Origin: Bifidobacteriaceae bacterium
Lineage (GTDB): Bacteria > Actinomycetota > Actinomycetes > Actinomycetales > WQXJ01
Reading direction: 5' to 3'
Assembly (NCBI GenBank): GCA_031270825.1
Contig: JAISXH010000006.1
Span: 1-64,000, forward strand
Length of the DNA stretch: 64,000 bases
The notes beneath the pieces were generated by a model. The model was not told where the DNA came from, ran no database searches, and saw nothing but the letters and a program-made list of their open reading frames with translations. The position numbers and the translations under genes were made by a program. Shown piece by piece: positions 43,910 through 53,525 of the stretch. Positions within the stretch are counted from its first letter, which is position 1, and every line of letters starts with the position of its first letter.

Positions 43910-45976
43910 TCAGGCGTCCGGTTTGGTGGCGGCTTCGGCCAGGCGGCCCAGGGCGGCCAGCACCACCGCGCGGTCCTGAGTCAGCCACATCGGCGGCATC
44001 GACCGAATCAAGAACGGGCCGTAACGCTTGGTGGCGATCCGGGGGTCAAGGATGGCGACCACGCCCCGATCCTCGGTCGAGCGGATCAGCCGGCCGGCCC
44101 CCTGGGCCAACATCAAGGCGGCGTGCGCCGCCGAGACGGTCGTGAAACCGCTCCGTCCGGCCCTATCGGCGGCTTCGGCCCGGGCCGACAGGACCGGATC
44201 GTCCGGGCGCGGGAAGGCCAGACGGTCGATCACAACCAATCGGCAGGTCAGGCCCGGAGCGTCGATCCCCTGCCACAGCGACACCGTGCCGAACAGGCAG
44301 GCTCGCGGGTCGGCCAAGAAGTCCTCGATCAGCGCCCCGAGCGACTTGTCGCCCTGCACGCCGATCTCGAAGTCCGTCACCGTCGCCAGCGCCTTGGCGG
44401 CCGCCTCGGCGGCCCGTTGGGATGTGAACAGCCCCAGAGCCCCACCCTGCGACGCCTCAATCAACTCTCGCAGCCGCTGATGCTGGGCGCCCCAGTGCGA
44501 GTCGTCGCGGCCGGGGGCCGGCAGGTCGCCGGCCAGATAGAGGATCGCTTGACGGGGATAATCGAAAGGCGACCCCACGTCCAAGCCGTCCCATTCGCCG
44601 GGACTGAGCCCGGCGGCATCGGCGGCGCTGTCCATATTCCCGCCCAACGCCAAGGTGGCGCTGGTCATCACCGCGGTCGCGCGTTCCAAGACTGTGGAGC
44701 GCAGGTCGGCGGCCACCTCCAGCGGAGCCGCCTTCAGCGCGGACGAGCCCGCGGCCGTCCGTTCGATCCAATGGACGTCGCCGGACCCCTCCTGCAAGCG
44801 TCGGGTTGTTTCCGCCAGCTCCTCCAAGGCAGCCGAAGCGACCCGTTTGGCTGCGGCTGGCGTGGCCGGCGTGGCTGACGCGCCTGAGGTGTTCAACTCG
44901 TTTGACGTGTTTGACGTGTTTGACGTGTTTGACGTGCTTGGTGCGCCTGACGCCGGGTCAAGGACTGCGACCTGGCTGAACGCGGCCCTCGACGCCGCCC
45001 GCAACCCGGCCACCGCCGCCGCCAAGTCAGGCCCCAGACCCTGGCCCAAACGCCCTTCGGGCGCGGCCTCCAAGGCCCCGGCGAGTTCCGTCGCCGCCGC
45101 GCGCAGAGCCTGCGGATCGACGCCCAAGCGGTCGAGTTGGGCCGCCGCCCGCGCCACCAGGACGGTGGTCAGCTCGGCGGTCCTGGCCGAGGTCAGCGAG
45201 CGGGTCAGATTGTGGGCCTCGTCAATCACCAGGGCCTCGAAATCCGGCAAGATCGGCGTGGCGGAGGCGTCGATCGCCAGCATCGCGTGGTTGGTGACGA
45301 CCAGGTCGGCGCGGGCGGCCGCGGCACGCGCCCTTTCCGTGAAGCATTCCGTCAAGACCGGACAGGCCTGGCCCATGCACTGGGAGGCGCTGACCGACAC
45401 CTGGCGCCAGGACCGGGGCGAGGCCCCGCCCGGGAAGTCGTCGCGGTTGCCGCTGGCGGTTTCGCGGGCCCATCGCTCTAGGCGCCGCAGTTCTTCGGCC
45501 AGGGCCGAGCCGGTCAGGCTGCCGCGCGGTTTAGCGCTGGTCAGACCGGCCCCGCCAGCCGTCTCGAAAGCCGCGTCGAAGAGGTCGTCTGGCTCTTCGC
45601 CATAGCCGCCGGCGAGCTTGTGCCGACAGACGTAGTTGTTGCGTCCCTTCAGCAAGGCGGCGACCGGTTCCCGCCCCAATTCGGCCGCCACAGCGGCCCT
45701 CGCCAGCGGCAGGTCGCGCTCGATGATCTGGCGTTGAAGCGCCAAAGTGGCGGTCGCCACGACAACCCGTTGGCGGCGCCGCAGGGCGCATGCCAGGGCC
45801 GGGATCAGGTAGGCCAGCGACTTGCCGGTGCCGGTGCCGGCCTGGACCAGCAGGTGGCGTCCCGACTCGAAAGCGGCTTCGACGGCTTCAGCCATCTGCT
45901 GCTGCCCCGGGCGGCGCTGTCCGCCTAGTTTCGTGACCGCCGCCGCAAGCAGGTCGGCGGTGGTGGCGGGGGGCAT
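43910..45976 (-). CDS. DinG/YoaA-like ATP-dependent helicase
   Basis: A 688-residue superfamily 2, XPD-like helicase. Walker A is AGTGTGKSLAYL near residue 42 and the DEAH box is VIDEAHNL. Four cysteines that should bind a [4Fe-4S] cluster are visible: one in NYVCRHK and three in CMGQACPVLTEC. The C-terminal helicase part has TSATLALGG, FDYPRQAILYLAGDLPAPG, LFTSQRAAEAAA, LFGTVSLWQGIDAPG and AQGAGRLIRSTEDRG. Near residue 350 a Thr-Ser-Asn repeat made by a 9-bp tandem repeat interrupts the sequence. DinG-type helicases unwind DNA with 5-prime tails and act in repair. The ATG at 45976 fits. Confidence 0.92.
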   Translation of the reverse strand: MPPATTADLLAAAVTKLGGQRRPGQQQMAEAVEAAFESGRHLLVQAGTGTGKSLAYLIPALACALRRRQRVVVATATLALQRQIIERDLPLARAAVAAELGREPVAALLKGRNNYVCRHKLAGGYGEEPDDLFDAAFETAGGAGLTSAKPRGSLTGSALAEELRRLERWARETASGNRDDFPGGASPRSWRQVSVSASQCMGQACPVLTECFTERARAAAARADLVVTNHAMLAIDASATPILPDFEALVIDEAHNLTRSLTSARTAELTTVLVARAAAQLDRLGVDPQALRAAATELAGALEAAPEGRLGQGLGPDLAAAVAGLRAASRAAFSQVAVLDPASGAPSTSNTSNTSNTSNELNTSGASATPATPAAAKRVASAALEELAETTRRLQEGSGDVHWIERTAAGSSALKAAPLEVAADLRSTVLERATAVMTSATLALGGNMDSAADAAGLSPGEWDGLDVGSPFDYPRQAILYLAGDLPAPGRDDSHWGAQHQRLRELIEASQGGALGLFTSQRAAEAAAKALATVTDFEIGVQGDKSLGALIEDFLADPRACLFGTVSLWQGIDAPGLTCRLVVIDRLAFPRPDDPVLSARAEAADRAGRSGFTTVSAAHAALMLAQGAGRLIRSTEDRGVVAILDPRIATKRYGPFLIRSMPPMWLTQDRAVVLAALGRLAEAATKPDA
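44889..44942. repeat. 9-bp tandem repeat inside the DinG-like gene
   Basis: Six units related to GTGTTTGAC lie in frame and encode a (Ser/Thr)-Asn-Thr run. Three units in a row are identical. Confidence 0.9.
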
Positions 45977-46028
45977 CGTTCCAGCTTAGAACCCGGTCCA
46001 GGTCCGGCGCGGCCGGTTCGCTATCGGG

Positions 46029-46882
<854 letters not shown>

Positions 46883-46898
46883 ACCGCCGCGTTGCCGC

Positions 46899-47000
46899 CC
46901 GTGCGCGGAAAATCAACACAGTCACCGTCCCCCTGCGTGTCCTCGCCTGGTCGCCGTGCGCGGAGAATCAACACAATCACCGTCTCCTTGCGTGTCTTGG
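46899..47000 (+). repeat. Interspersed repeat family F, copies F4 and F5
   Basis: Two direct copies of about 43 bases: GTGCGCGGAAAATCAACACA continuing GTCACCGTCCCCCTGCGTGTCC, then GTGCGCGGAGAATCAACACA continuing ATCACCGTCTCCTTGCGTGTC. The second copy touches the stop codon of the M16 gene. Confidence 0.85.
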
Positions 47001-48311
47001 TTAGGGGGGTGGGCCGACTATCACGCGGGAGCGGGGGCGGGAGGCTAGGTCGGCCGCCAGGGAGCGGACTTGGTCGGCGGTGACCGCCTCGATGCGGGCG
47101 ATGATCTCTTCGATGGGCGGGAGCTCACCCATCAGGGTGGCCGCCCGGCCGAGCCGGTTCATGGGCGAATACGGCTCCTCCAGAGACAGCAGCGTGGCAC
47201 CGGTGATCTGGCCTTTCACGCGCTCGAGTTCACCCGGCCGCAGACCGTCGCGGCCCAGGCACTCCCACTGCGACTCCATCAACGCCGTCACCTCGGCCGC
47301 GGCGGCCGGGGTGCAGCCGGCATAGACGCCGAACGAGCCGGCGTCGGAATGCGAAGTGGTGAAACAGTAGGTCGAATAGGCCAAACCGCGCTTCTCGCGG
47401 ATCTCTTGGAACAGGCGCGACGACATGCCGCCGCCGAGCACCGAGCCGAGCACCGCCAAGGCATGGCGGCGCTCGTCCGTGGCGATCAGGCCCTCGCATC
47501 CGATCAGCACCTGAGCCTGCTCGGTCGGCCGGGCCAACCCTTCGACCCGGCCCTCAGTCGGCAGAGCCACCTGGGGGCTGACCGGTCGCAGCGGCGCCGA
47601 CTGGTGTTCGCCCGCCGCCGCGGGGCCCCAGCCGCCCCGCTCCAGCGCCTCGGCCACCAAAGACACCACCGTGCGGTGGTCCAGTTGCCCGGCGGCGATC
47701 ACCACCAGGCGCTCCGGCCGGTAATGGCGGACATAATGGTCCCAGACCGAATCGCGGCTGACAGCTTCGATGTCGGCCGGGCGCCCGCCGATCGGCCGGG
47801 CCAGGGGATGATCCCCGTAGACGGCGGCCGCGAAGGCCTCATGGGCCACGTCGGTCGGGTCGTCCTGGTTCATCGCCAGCTCTTCTAAGATCACGCCGCG
47901 CTCGGTTTCGAAATCGCGCCGGTCGAGGACGGAGGAGGTCAGCATGTCGGCCAGCAACTCGATCGCCACCGCCGCACGATCTGCCAGCACGCGGGCGAAA
48001 TAGCAGGTCGACTCTTTGGCGGTGGCCGCGTTGAACTCGCCGCCGATCGAATCGAAAGCCACCGCGATCTGCTCCGCGGTGCGCGTCTTGGTGCCCTTGA
48101 ACAGCAAGTGCTCCAGGAAGTGGGTCGAGCCGAATTGACCGGCCACCTCATCGCGCGAACCGACCAGCACCCAGAACCCGACCGTGAAGGAGCGGGCGTG
48201 GGGCAACCCTTGGGTCACCACCCGGACGCCGGTCGGCAAGACGCTGTGTTCCACCGCCGGGTCCGCTTCCGACCAGGCTCCCAGGTCCGGGGCCGCTTCG
48301 AGGCCGTTCAC
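47001..48311 (-). CDS. M16-family zinc peptidase (processing-peptidase-like)
   Basis: A 436-residue metallopeptidase. The inverted zinc motif HFLEH is in STHFLEHLLFKGT, and the distal Glu ligand is in the ERGVILEELAMNQDDP region about 75 residues later. The C-terminal half is the inactive M16 fold with the Arg/Tyr loop near REKRGLAYSTYCFTTSHSD. The order pnp-M16-dapB is common in actinobacteria. The start is a GTG at 48311, ten bases past the pnp stop, with GGGCG upstream; the open frame continues upstream only by running into pnp. A peptide-degrading or protein-processing role in the cytoplasm is likely; the substrate is unknown. Confidence 0.92.
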   Translation of the reverse strand: MNGLEAAPDLGAWSEADPAVEHSVLPTGVRVVTQGLPHARSFTVGFWVLVGSRDEVAGQFGSTHFLEHLLFKGTKTRTAEQIAVAFDSIGGEFNAATAKESTCYFARVLADRAAVAIELLADMLTSSVLDRRDFETERGVILEELAMNQDDPTDVAHEAFAAAVYGDHPLARPIGGRPADIEAVSRDSVWDHYVRHYRPERLVVIAAGQLDHRTVVSLVAEALERGGWGPAAAGEHQSAPLRPVSPQVALPTEGRVEGLARPTEQAQVLIGCEGLIATDERRHALAVLGSVLGGGMSSRLFQEIREKRGLAYSTYCFTTSHSDAGSFGVYAGCTPAAAAEVTALMESQWECLGRDGLRPGELERVKGQITGATLLSLEEPYSPMNRLGRAATLMGELPPIEEIIARIEAVTADQVRSLAADLASRPRSRVIVGPPP

Positions 48312-48321
48312 GGACGCCCGA

Positions 48322-50667
48322 TCAGGCCTCGTCGCGATCCTCGCTGTGGATATGGGTGTGACGCTCACGCCGCCGCCGGGAGCGGTCACGACGTTCTTCG
48401 CCGTCCTGTCCGTCTCCCGCCTCAGCCGGGCTCCCAGCGGAACCACCGGCCGAACCGGCGGCCGGCTCGTCAGCCGAATCGTCGGCATCGTCCACCACGG
48501 CGTGCAAAGACAGCTTGCCCCTGGGATCGATCTCCGCCACCCCGACCTGAACCTTCTGCCCCACCTGCAGGACGTCATCGACGTTCTCGACCCGCTTGCC
48601 GCCAACCAGGCGCCGGATCTGAGAGATGTGCAAGAGCCCATCCTTGCCAGGGGTCAGCGACACAAAGGCGCCAAACGTGGTGGTCTTGACGACAGTGCCC
48701 ACGAATCGCTCGCCGACCTGCGGCATCTGCGGGTTGGCGATGGCGTTGATCTGGTCGCGGGCGGCCTCGGCAGAGGGTCCGTCGGTGGCGCCAATGTAGA
48801 CGGTGCCATCATCCTCGATCGAGATGTCGGCGCCGGTCTCGTCCTGGATCTGGTTGATCATCTTGCCCTTCGGGCCGATCACCTCGCCGATCTTGTCGAT
48901 CGGCACCTTGACGGAGATAACCCTGGGCGCCAGCGGGCTCATCTCGTCCGGCCCGTCGATCGCCTGGGTCATGACGCCCAAGATGTGCAGACGGGCCTCC
49001 CGAGCCTGTGCCAACGCGGCTGCCAGCACGGACGCCGGAATCCCGTCCAGCTTGGTGTCCAGTTGGATGGCGGTGACGAACTCGGCGGTCCCTGCGACCT
49101 TGAAATCCATGTCGCCGAAGGCGTCTTCCGCGCCCAAGATGTCGGTCAGCGCCGCGTAGCGGACCTCGCCGTCAACGCTGTCGCTCATCAGGCCCATGGC
49201 GATTCCCGCCACCGGGGCCTTCAACGGCACGCCGGCGTTCAACAGCGACAAGGTCGAAGCGCAAACGCTTCCCATCGAGGTCGAGCCGTTCGACCCGAGC
49301 GCCTCCGAGACCTGCCGGATCGCATACGGGAAATCCTCGCGACTGGGGAGCACCGGCACCAAGGCCCGCTCGGCCAGGGCGCCGTGGCCGATCTCACGGC
49401 GTTTCGGGCTGCCCACGCGCCCCGTTTCGCCGGTCGAATAGGGCGGGAAGTTGTAGTTGTGCATGTAGCGCTTGTGGGTGACCGGGCTGAGCGAATCGAT
49501 CTGCTGTTCCATCCGGAGCATGTTCAGCGTGGTCACACCCAAGATCTGGGTCTCGCCGCGCTCGAACAGGGCCGATCCGTGGACGCGCGGAAGGACCTCG
49601 ACCTCAGCCGAGAGCGTGCGGATGTCCCGCAGCGAGCGCCCGTCGATCCTAAGGCCCTCGGTCAGCACGCGCCGGCGGACCAACTGCTTGGTGATCGCCC
49701 GGACCGCTGCCGCGATCTCGCCCAGCCGATCGTGGAAGCTCTCCTCGAGCGCGCCCAGGGCCTCGCTCTTGATCTGATCCAAGCGAGCCTCGCGGGCCTG
49801 CTTGTCGCCGATCTGGATGGCATCGCTGAGCTTGTCGGTGACGATCTGGGCGGTCGCCTGGTAGGCGTCCTCCTGGTATTCCGGGAAGAGCGGGAACTCG
49901 CGCGTCTCCTTGGCGACTTGATCGGCCAGCCGCTGCTGGGCCAGGCACAGCTCGCGCAGGAAGGGCTTGGCCGCTTCCAGCCCCTGGGCCACCACGTCTT
50001 CAGTCGGAGCTTCCACGCCTTGGTGCTTGATGAGGTCCCAGGCGCGGTCGCCAGCCTCCGCCTCGATCATGGCGATAGCGACGTCGTCGCCCACCACACG
50101 ACCGGCGACGACCATCTCGAACACCGCCCGTTCGCGCTCTGACCAGCGCGGGAACGCAACCCACTGGCCGTCTATCAGCCCCAGTCTGATCCCCGCCACA
50201 GGCCCGGAGAAGGGCAGGCCGGAGATCTGGGTGGACAGCGAGGCCGCGTTGATGGCCAGCACGTCATAGGAGTCTTCCGGGCTGATCGCCATGACGGTCT
50301 CGACGATTTGGACCTCGTTGCGCAGACCCTTGACGAACAACGGTCGCAGCGGCCGGTCGATCAGCCGACAGGCCAGCACCGCCTCGGTGCTGGGACGTCC
50401 TTCGCGGCGGAAGAAGCTGCCCGGGATGCGTCCGGCGGCGTACATGCGCTCTTCGACGTCCACCGTCAAGGGGAAGAAGTCGAATTGCTCTTTCGGGTGT
50501 TTGCCGGCGGTGGTGGTCGACAAGACCATGGTCTCGCCGTCAAGATAGGCCGCGATCGCGCCGCCGGCCTGCTTCGCCAGCCGGCCGGTTTCAAACCTGA
50601 CCGTGCGCTGGCCGAACGAGCCATTGTCAATCGTGGCTTCAGAAAATGTGATTTCAGGACCCTCCAC
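48322..50667 (-). CDS. pnp: Polyribonucleotide nucleotidyltransferase (PNPase)
   Basis: The 781-residue 3-prime exoribonuclease/polymerase of RNA decay; in actinobacteria it also makes the heteropolymeric tails. Two RNase PH domains are visible, the first with [22 protein letters not shown]-type sequence split over about residues 48-70 and [21 protein letters not shown], the second with [19 protein letters not shown] and [23 protein letters not shown] domain ([19 protein letters not shown]) and an S1 domain ([20 protein letters not shown]) follow, then a charged Glu/Asp/Arg tail. The GTG at 50667 has AAGGAGG upstream. It follows rpsO with a palindromic leader between, the usual rpsO-pnp order. 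Confidence 0.97.
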   Translation of the reverse strand: MEGPEITFSEATIDNGSFGQRTVRFETGRLAKQAGGAIAAYLDGETMVLSTTTAGKHPKEQFDFFPLTVDVEERMYAAGRIPGSFFRREGRPSTEAVLACRLIDRPLRPLFVKGLRNEVQIVETVMAISPEDSYDVLAINAASLSTQISGLPFSGPVAGIRLGLIDGQWVAFPRWSERERAVFEMVVAGRVVGDDVAIAMIEAEAGDRAWDLIKHQGVEAPTEDVVAQGLEAAKPFLRELCLAQQRLADQVAKETREFPLFPEYQEDAYQATAQIVTDKLSDAIQIGDKQAREARLDQIKSEALGALEESFHDRLGEIAAAVRAITKQLVRRRVLTEGLRIDGRSLRDIRTLSAEVEVLPRVHGSALFERGETQILGVTTLNMLRMEQQIDSLSPVTHKRYMHNYNFPPYSTGETGRVGSPKRREIGHGALAERALVPVLPSREDFPYAIRQVSEALGSNGSTSMGSVCASTLSLLNAGVPLKAPVAGIAMGLMSDSVDGEVRYAALTDILGAEDAFGDMDFKVAGTAEFVTAIQLDTKLDGIPASVLAAALAQAREARLHILGVMTQAIDGPDEMSPLAPRVISVKVPIDKIGEVIGPKGKMINQIQDETGADISIEDDGTVYIGATDGPSAEAARDQINAIANPQMPQVGERFVGTVVKTTTFGAFVSLTPGKDGLLHISQIRRLVGGKRVENVDDVLQVGQKVQVGVAEIDPRGKLSLHAVVDDADDSADEPAAGSAGGSAGSPAEAGDGQDGEERRDRSRRRRERHTHIHSEDRDEA

Positions 50668-50813
50668 GGGGTGCCCTCCTTGCTTGGTCGGTGCGGTGGC
50701 GTCCGGCGCCCGGCCTCGAGGCCGGCGCAGACGCGCAGTCCGCTGATTCGTAAGCCGGGCCCTCCCGGGCGGTCTTCGATCGAGGCTCACGTAAGCAGAT
50801 GGTCGCGCAAGTC

Positions 50814-50857
50814 GCCTTTGGACGATGCCGCGCGGCATCGTCCGCGTAGACAAGGCG
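50814..50857 (-). promoter_or_regulatory. Leader hairpin of pnp
   Basis: GACGATGCCGCGCGGCATCGTC is a perfect palindrome of 22 bases, enclosed by CGCCTT/AAGGCG. In other bacteria pnp leader stem-loops are RNase III/PNPase autoregulation sites; that this hairpin does the same is inference from position. Confidence 0.5.
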
Positions 50858-50960
50858 CCTTGGCGTTCAACCTACGGAAGCCACTACCGAGGACCGCAGA
50901 ACTTTTCGGGGACGATAGGCCCTGGCTGGTTGCACTATTCAGTTGTCATTCAGTTTTCGT

Positions 50961-50993
50961 GAAAACGCCCCGTCCGCTGAGCGTACGGGGCGT
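50961..50993 (-). terminator. Intrinsic terminator of rpsO
   Basis: ACGCCCCGT (50965-50973) pairs with ACGGGGCGT (50985-50993). On the minus strand TTTTCACG follows. It starts 13 bases past the rpsO stop. Confidence 0.85.
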
Positions 50994-51006
50994 CCCGACA
51001 GGTTGG

Positions 51007-51276
51007 CTATCGGCGCAAACCGAGCCGTTTGACGATCGAGCGGTAACGCTCAACATCGATCGACTCGAGGTATCCCAATAGCCGCCGACGCTGGCCCACC
51101 AGCAACAGCAGGCCGCGGCGCGAGTGGTGATCGTGCGCGTGAACCTTGAAGTGCTCGGTCAGATCCTTGATCCGCTGACTCAACAGCGCGATCTGGACTT
51201 CCGGTGAGCCTGTGTCACCCTCATGCGTGCCGTATTCGGCGACGATCTTTGCCTTGGTGGCGGAATCAAGCGGCAT
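51007..51276 (-). CDS. rpsO: 30S ribosomal protein S15
   Basis: An 89-residue ribosomal protein binding the 16S rRNA three-way junction. The family sequence is complete: [20 protein letters not shown], then [40 protein letters not shown] and the closing [12 protein letters not shown]. Length is exactly typical. AAGGAG lies 12 bases before the ATG. It has its own terminator and lies upstream of pnp on the same strand. Confidence 0.98.
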   Translation of the reverse strand: MPLDSATKAKIVAEYGTHEGDTGSPEVQIALLSQRIKDLTEHFKVHAHDHHSRRGLLLLVGQRRRLLGYLESIDVERYRSIVKRLGLRR

Positions 51277-51554
51277 AGCTCTAGTTCACTCCTTAGTTGC
51301 TGGTTGTTGCGCGGAGCACCGGGGCTGATCCACCCGGGCACTTGGAACCGCGGCCGTTAGACGGCAACTACCTACCTTAGCATCGCCTTCAACCGGCCCG
51401 AAGCGCGCCGGCCCGCCTCTCGACCGGGACGGTTGACTACCCCTTGTCCCCCGGCGCTTTGGCTTTCGCCGGTGGCGCCCAGGCAGGACGGGGGGATCGC
51501 CGCCGATGTGATTAGCTGGCTTCCTCGGTCGGATGGCTATCGGAGAGGATCCCC

Positions 51555-52550
51555 ATGTTCAGACGGCGTTTGGCGACTGCCGGGCTATCCACGTGCCTGC
51601 TGGCGGGTGCGGTGATACTGGCCGCGTGCTCCGGAAATGACGAGGTGGCCACCCTGAAGGGACAAGGGGCCAGTTCGAGCCCCGCCGACTCACGCTCCCA
51701 GGCCGACCAAATCGCGGACCAGGCCCGCGGCGCCGAGGATCTGGTGGCCTGCCTGGCGGCAGCGCAGATTCCGGCCAAGGCCGACCCCCTTCGGGGCGAT
51801 GGCCAGCTCGAGGTTTTCCTGGAGATAGGAACTGACTACCTGACGAACTGGGGCGGTGGCCAGGACGCCCGCGAGACGGCGCCGGAATCGATGCTCGACT
51901 TGGCCGCCAAATACGACCCGATGATGGAACTGGTCAAAGAAGTGCAGGCAGGCGGCTCGCCAACGGCCTGGCCAACCGCTGAGGCGCCGCCGTACTTGAT
52001 CATCGGCCAGGCCGACCGCACGGCCGACTTCAGCGCCTGTTTGAAGTCCTCCGGCTACACCGAGCCAGTCGAGTATCCGGACCCCGACGCCGAGATCGCG
52101 GCCAAACAAGCGATCCTGGCGCCTACGCAGGCCTGGATCGAGTGCGCCCGCGCCAACGGCTTCCCGAACATCGAAGACCCGCAGCCGATCAAGGCCGACG
52201 AGTGGCAAACCCAGCCCAAGGCGGTCCTGTCCTCGACCATCACGGTCCCGGAGTTCCGCGCCCTGCTGGAGGCCTGTCCAGCCTTCAACGAAGAAGGCCA
52301 TCTGGCCCGCGACAGAGCGATGGCGGAGCTGGGGCCGGACACTACCAGCGTGGAGTGGGAAGAACTCGAAGCCAAGTATCCGCTCGGCGACCCGGACATC
52401 GGCTTCGACCTGCCCGGCATGGACGGCCGAGCCTATTCCGGCCCGGAGACCAACAATCCCCTGCCGGAAAACGTCATTGAGGCCTTTGGGATCCTCCAGC
52501 AAGCCCAGGACAGCTACTACCAGGAGCATCCGGAGTTGTTCGGCGGTTGA
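51555..52550 (+). CDS. Predicted lipoprotein of unknown function
   Basis: A 331-residue exported lipoprotein. The signal peptide MFRRRLATAGLSTCLLAGAV leads to the lipobox LAAC at residues 22-25, so Cys25 should be lipidated. The mature part starts with a Ser/Gln-rich spacer, then has Cys pairs that could form disulfides (VACLAAAQIP, FSACLKSSGY, IECARANGFP, LEACPAF). Several ACLKSxGY/CARANGF-like segments look like an internal repeat of a short Cys-x-Gly-aromatic unit, seen in other actinobacterial lipoproteins of unknown role. GGAGAGG lies five bases before the ATG. No pathway neighbours. Confidence 0.75.
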   Translation: MFRRRLATAGLSTCLLAGAVILAACSGNDEVATLKGQGASSSPADSRSQADQIADQARGAEDLVACLAAAQIPAKADPLRGDGQLEVFLEIGTDYLTNWGGGQDARETAPESMLDLAAKYDPMMELVKEVQAGGSPTAWPTAEAPPYLIIGQADRTADFSACLKSSGYTEPVEYPDPDAEIAAKQAILAPTQAWIECARANGFPNIEDPQPIKADEWQTQPKAVLSSTITVPEFRALLEACPAFNEEGHLARDRAMAELGPDTTSVEWEELEAKYPLGDPDIGFDLPGMDGRAYSGPETNNPLPENVIEAFGILQQAQDSYYQEHPELFGG

Positions 52551-52577
52551 CCGGGCCCCGATCAGGCCGGTCGGTCG

Positions 52578-52603
52578 GGTTGGCGGGTCGGGTTGGCGGG
52601 TCA
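52578..52603. repeat. 13-bp tandem repeat across the aldo/keto reductase stop codon
   Basis: GGTTGGCGGGTC(G/A) occurs twice in a row; the second copy ends in the stop codon (TGA on the minus strand). A partial GGTCGGTCG unit follows on the other side. Confidence 0.8.
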
Positions 52604-53464
52604 GTTCAGCAGGGCGAGTTCCTCCGGGGTGAGGACCAGGTCCACCGCCGCCACAGAGTCAAGGATCGTCTCTGGGCGCGAAGAGCCGGGGATCGGGATG
52701 ACGTGTTCGCCTTTGGCCAGCTCCCAAGCCAGCGCCACCTGTTGGGGCGAGACGCCACGGGCCCGCGCGACCTCGCCGAAGGCGGCGAACCGGCTGCCCA
52801 AAGCGCCCGCCCCGCCAATCCCGCCGAGCGGGCTCCACGGCAAGAAGGCCAGACCGAGGTCGCCACAGAGCTCGAGTTCGGACTCGGTCGACCGGAAAGC
52901 CGGTGAGAACTGGTTCTGGACGGCCACCAGGTCCTCACCCAGGATCGAATAGGCCAGGGCGATCTGGGAAGCATCGGCGTTGGAGACGCCGGCCTTGCGG
53001 ATGACGCCCGCGGCCAGCAGGTCGGCCAGAGCGCCGATCGAATCGGCGTAGTTCACCATCGGGTCGGGCCGGTGATAGTAGTACAGCCCGATCGCTTCGA
53101 CTCCGAGCGCCTGGGCCGAGGCCTGGGCGCAGTTCTTCAGCCACTGCGGATGCCCGGCCAGGCCCCAGGCGCCGGTCGGCTCATAGGGGTGGCGGTAATG
53201 ACCGCCCTTGGTGGCCACCAGCACATCCGACCGGTCGCCGGACCAGGTCCGCAGCGCCTCGGCGATGAGCAGTTCGTTGTGGGGTTCGGCGTCGACCCGC
53301 AGGCGGTAGCCGAAGGCGGTGTCGATCAGCGTGACGCCGGCGTCCAGGGCCGCGTGGATAGTCGCGATCGAGCGGGCGCGGTCCGGTCTGCCTTCGATCG
53401 ACATCGGCATGCCTCCGAGTCCGATGGCGCTGACTGCGACCGATCCAATTTGGCGGGTCTTCAT
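52601..53464 (-). CDS. Aldo/keto reductase
   Basis: A 287-residue NADPH-dependent TIM-barrel oxidoreductase. The catalytic tetrad is visible: Asp in TLIDTAFGY, Tyr of the same segment, Lys in LVATKGGHYR and His in LYYYHRPDP. The C-terminal NADP-binding end has VIPIPGSSRPETI. The cut between Asp and Tyr (DTAFGY) is normal for the family. The substrate is unknown. It shares a convergent end with the lipoprotein gene, and lies 61 bases after the DASS transporter stop on the same strand, so it may be in its operon. Confidence 0.9.
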   Translation of the reverse strand: MKTRQIGSVAVSAIGLGGMPMSIEGRPDRARSIATIHAALDAGVTLIDTAFGYRLRVDAEPHNELLIAEALRTWSGDRSDVLVATKGGHYRHPYEPTGAWGLAGHPQWLKNCAQASAQALGVEAIGLYYYHRPDPMVNYADSIGALADLLAAGVIRKAGVSNADASQIALAYSILGEDLVAVQNQFSPAFRSTESELELCGDLGLAFLPWSPLGGIGGAGALGSRFAAFGEVARARGVSPQQVALAWELAKGEHVIPIPGSSRPETILDSVAAVDLVLTPEELALLN

Positions 53465-53525
53465 GGTTTGCCTCCTTAGAGGGCTGGGTTGGTGAATGGA
53501 GTTGGGTGCGCGGCGGGTCGCGAGG

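Larger units (their letters stand above)
50668..51006. other. 339-base rpsO-pnp spacer
   Basis: It contains the rpsO terminator at its right end and a strong palindromic hairpin in the middle that should lie in the pnp leader mRNA. No gene was seen. The pnp promoter is probably between them, around 50870-50950, where the sequence is less GC-rich. Confidence 0.55.

Noticed and set aside
44889-44942. Regular short repeats resembling a CRISPR array
   Set aside because: Units are 9 bp, contiguous without spacers and in a coding frame. Other arrays in the window have 7-39 bp units, also without spacers, and there are no cas genes.
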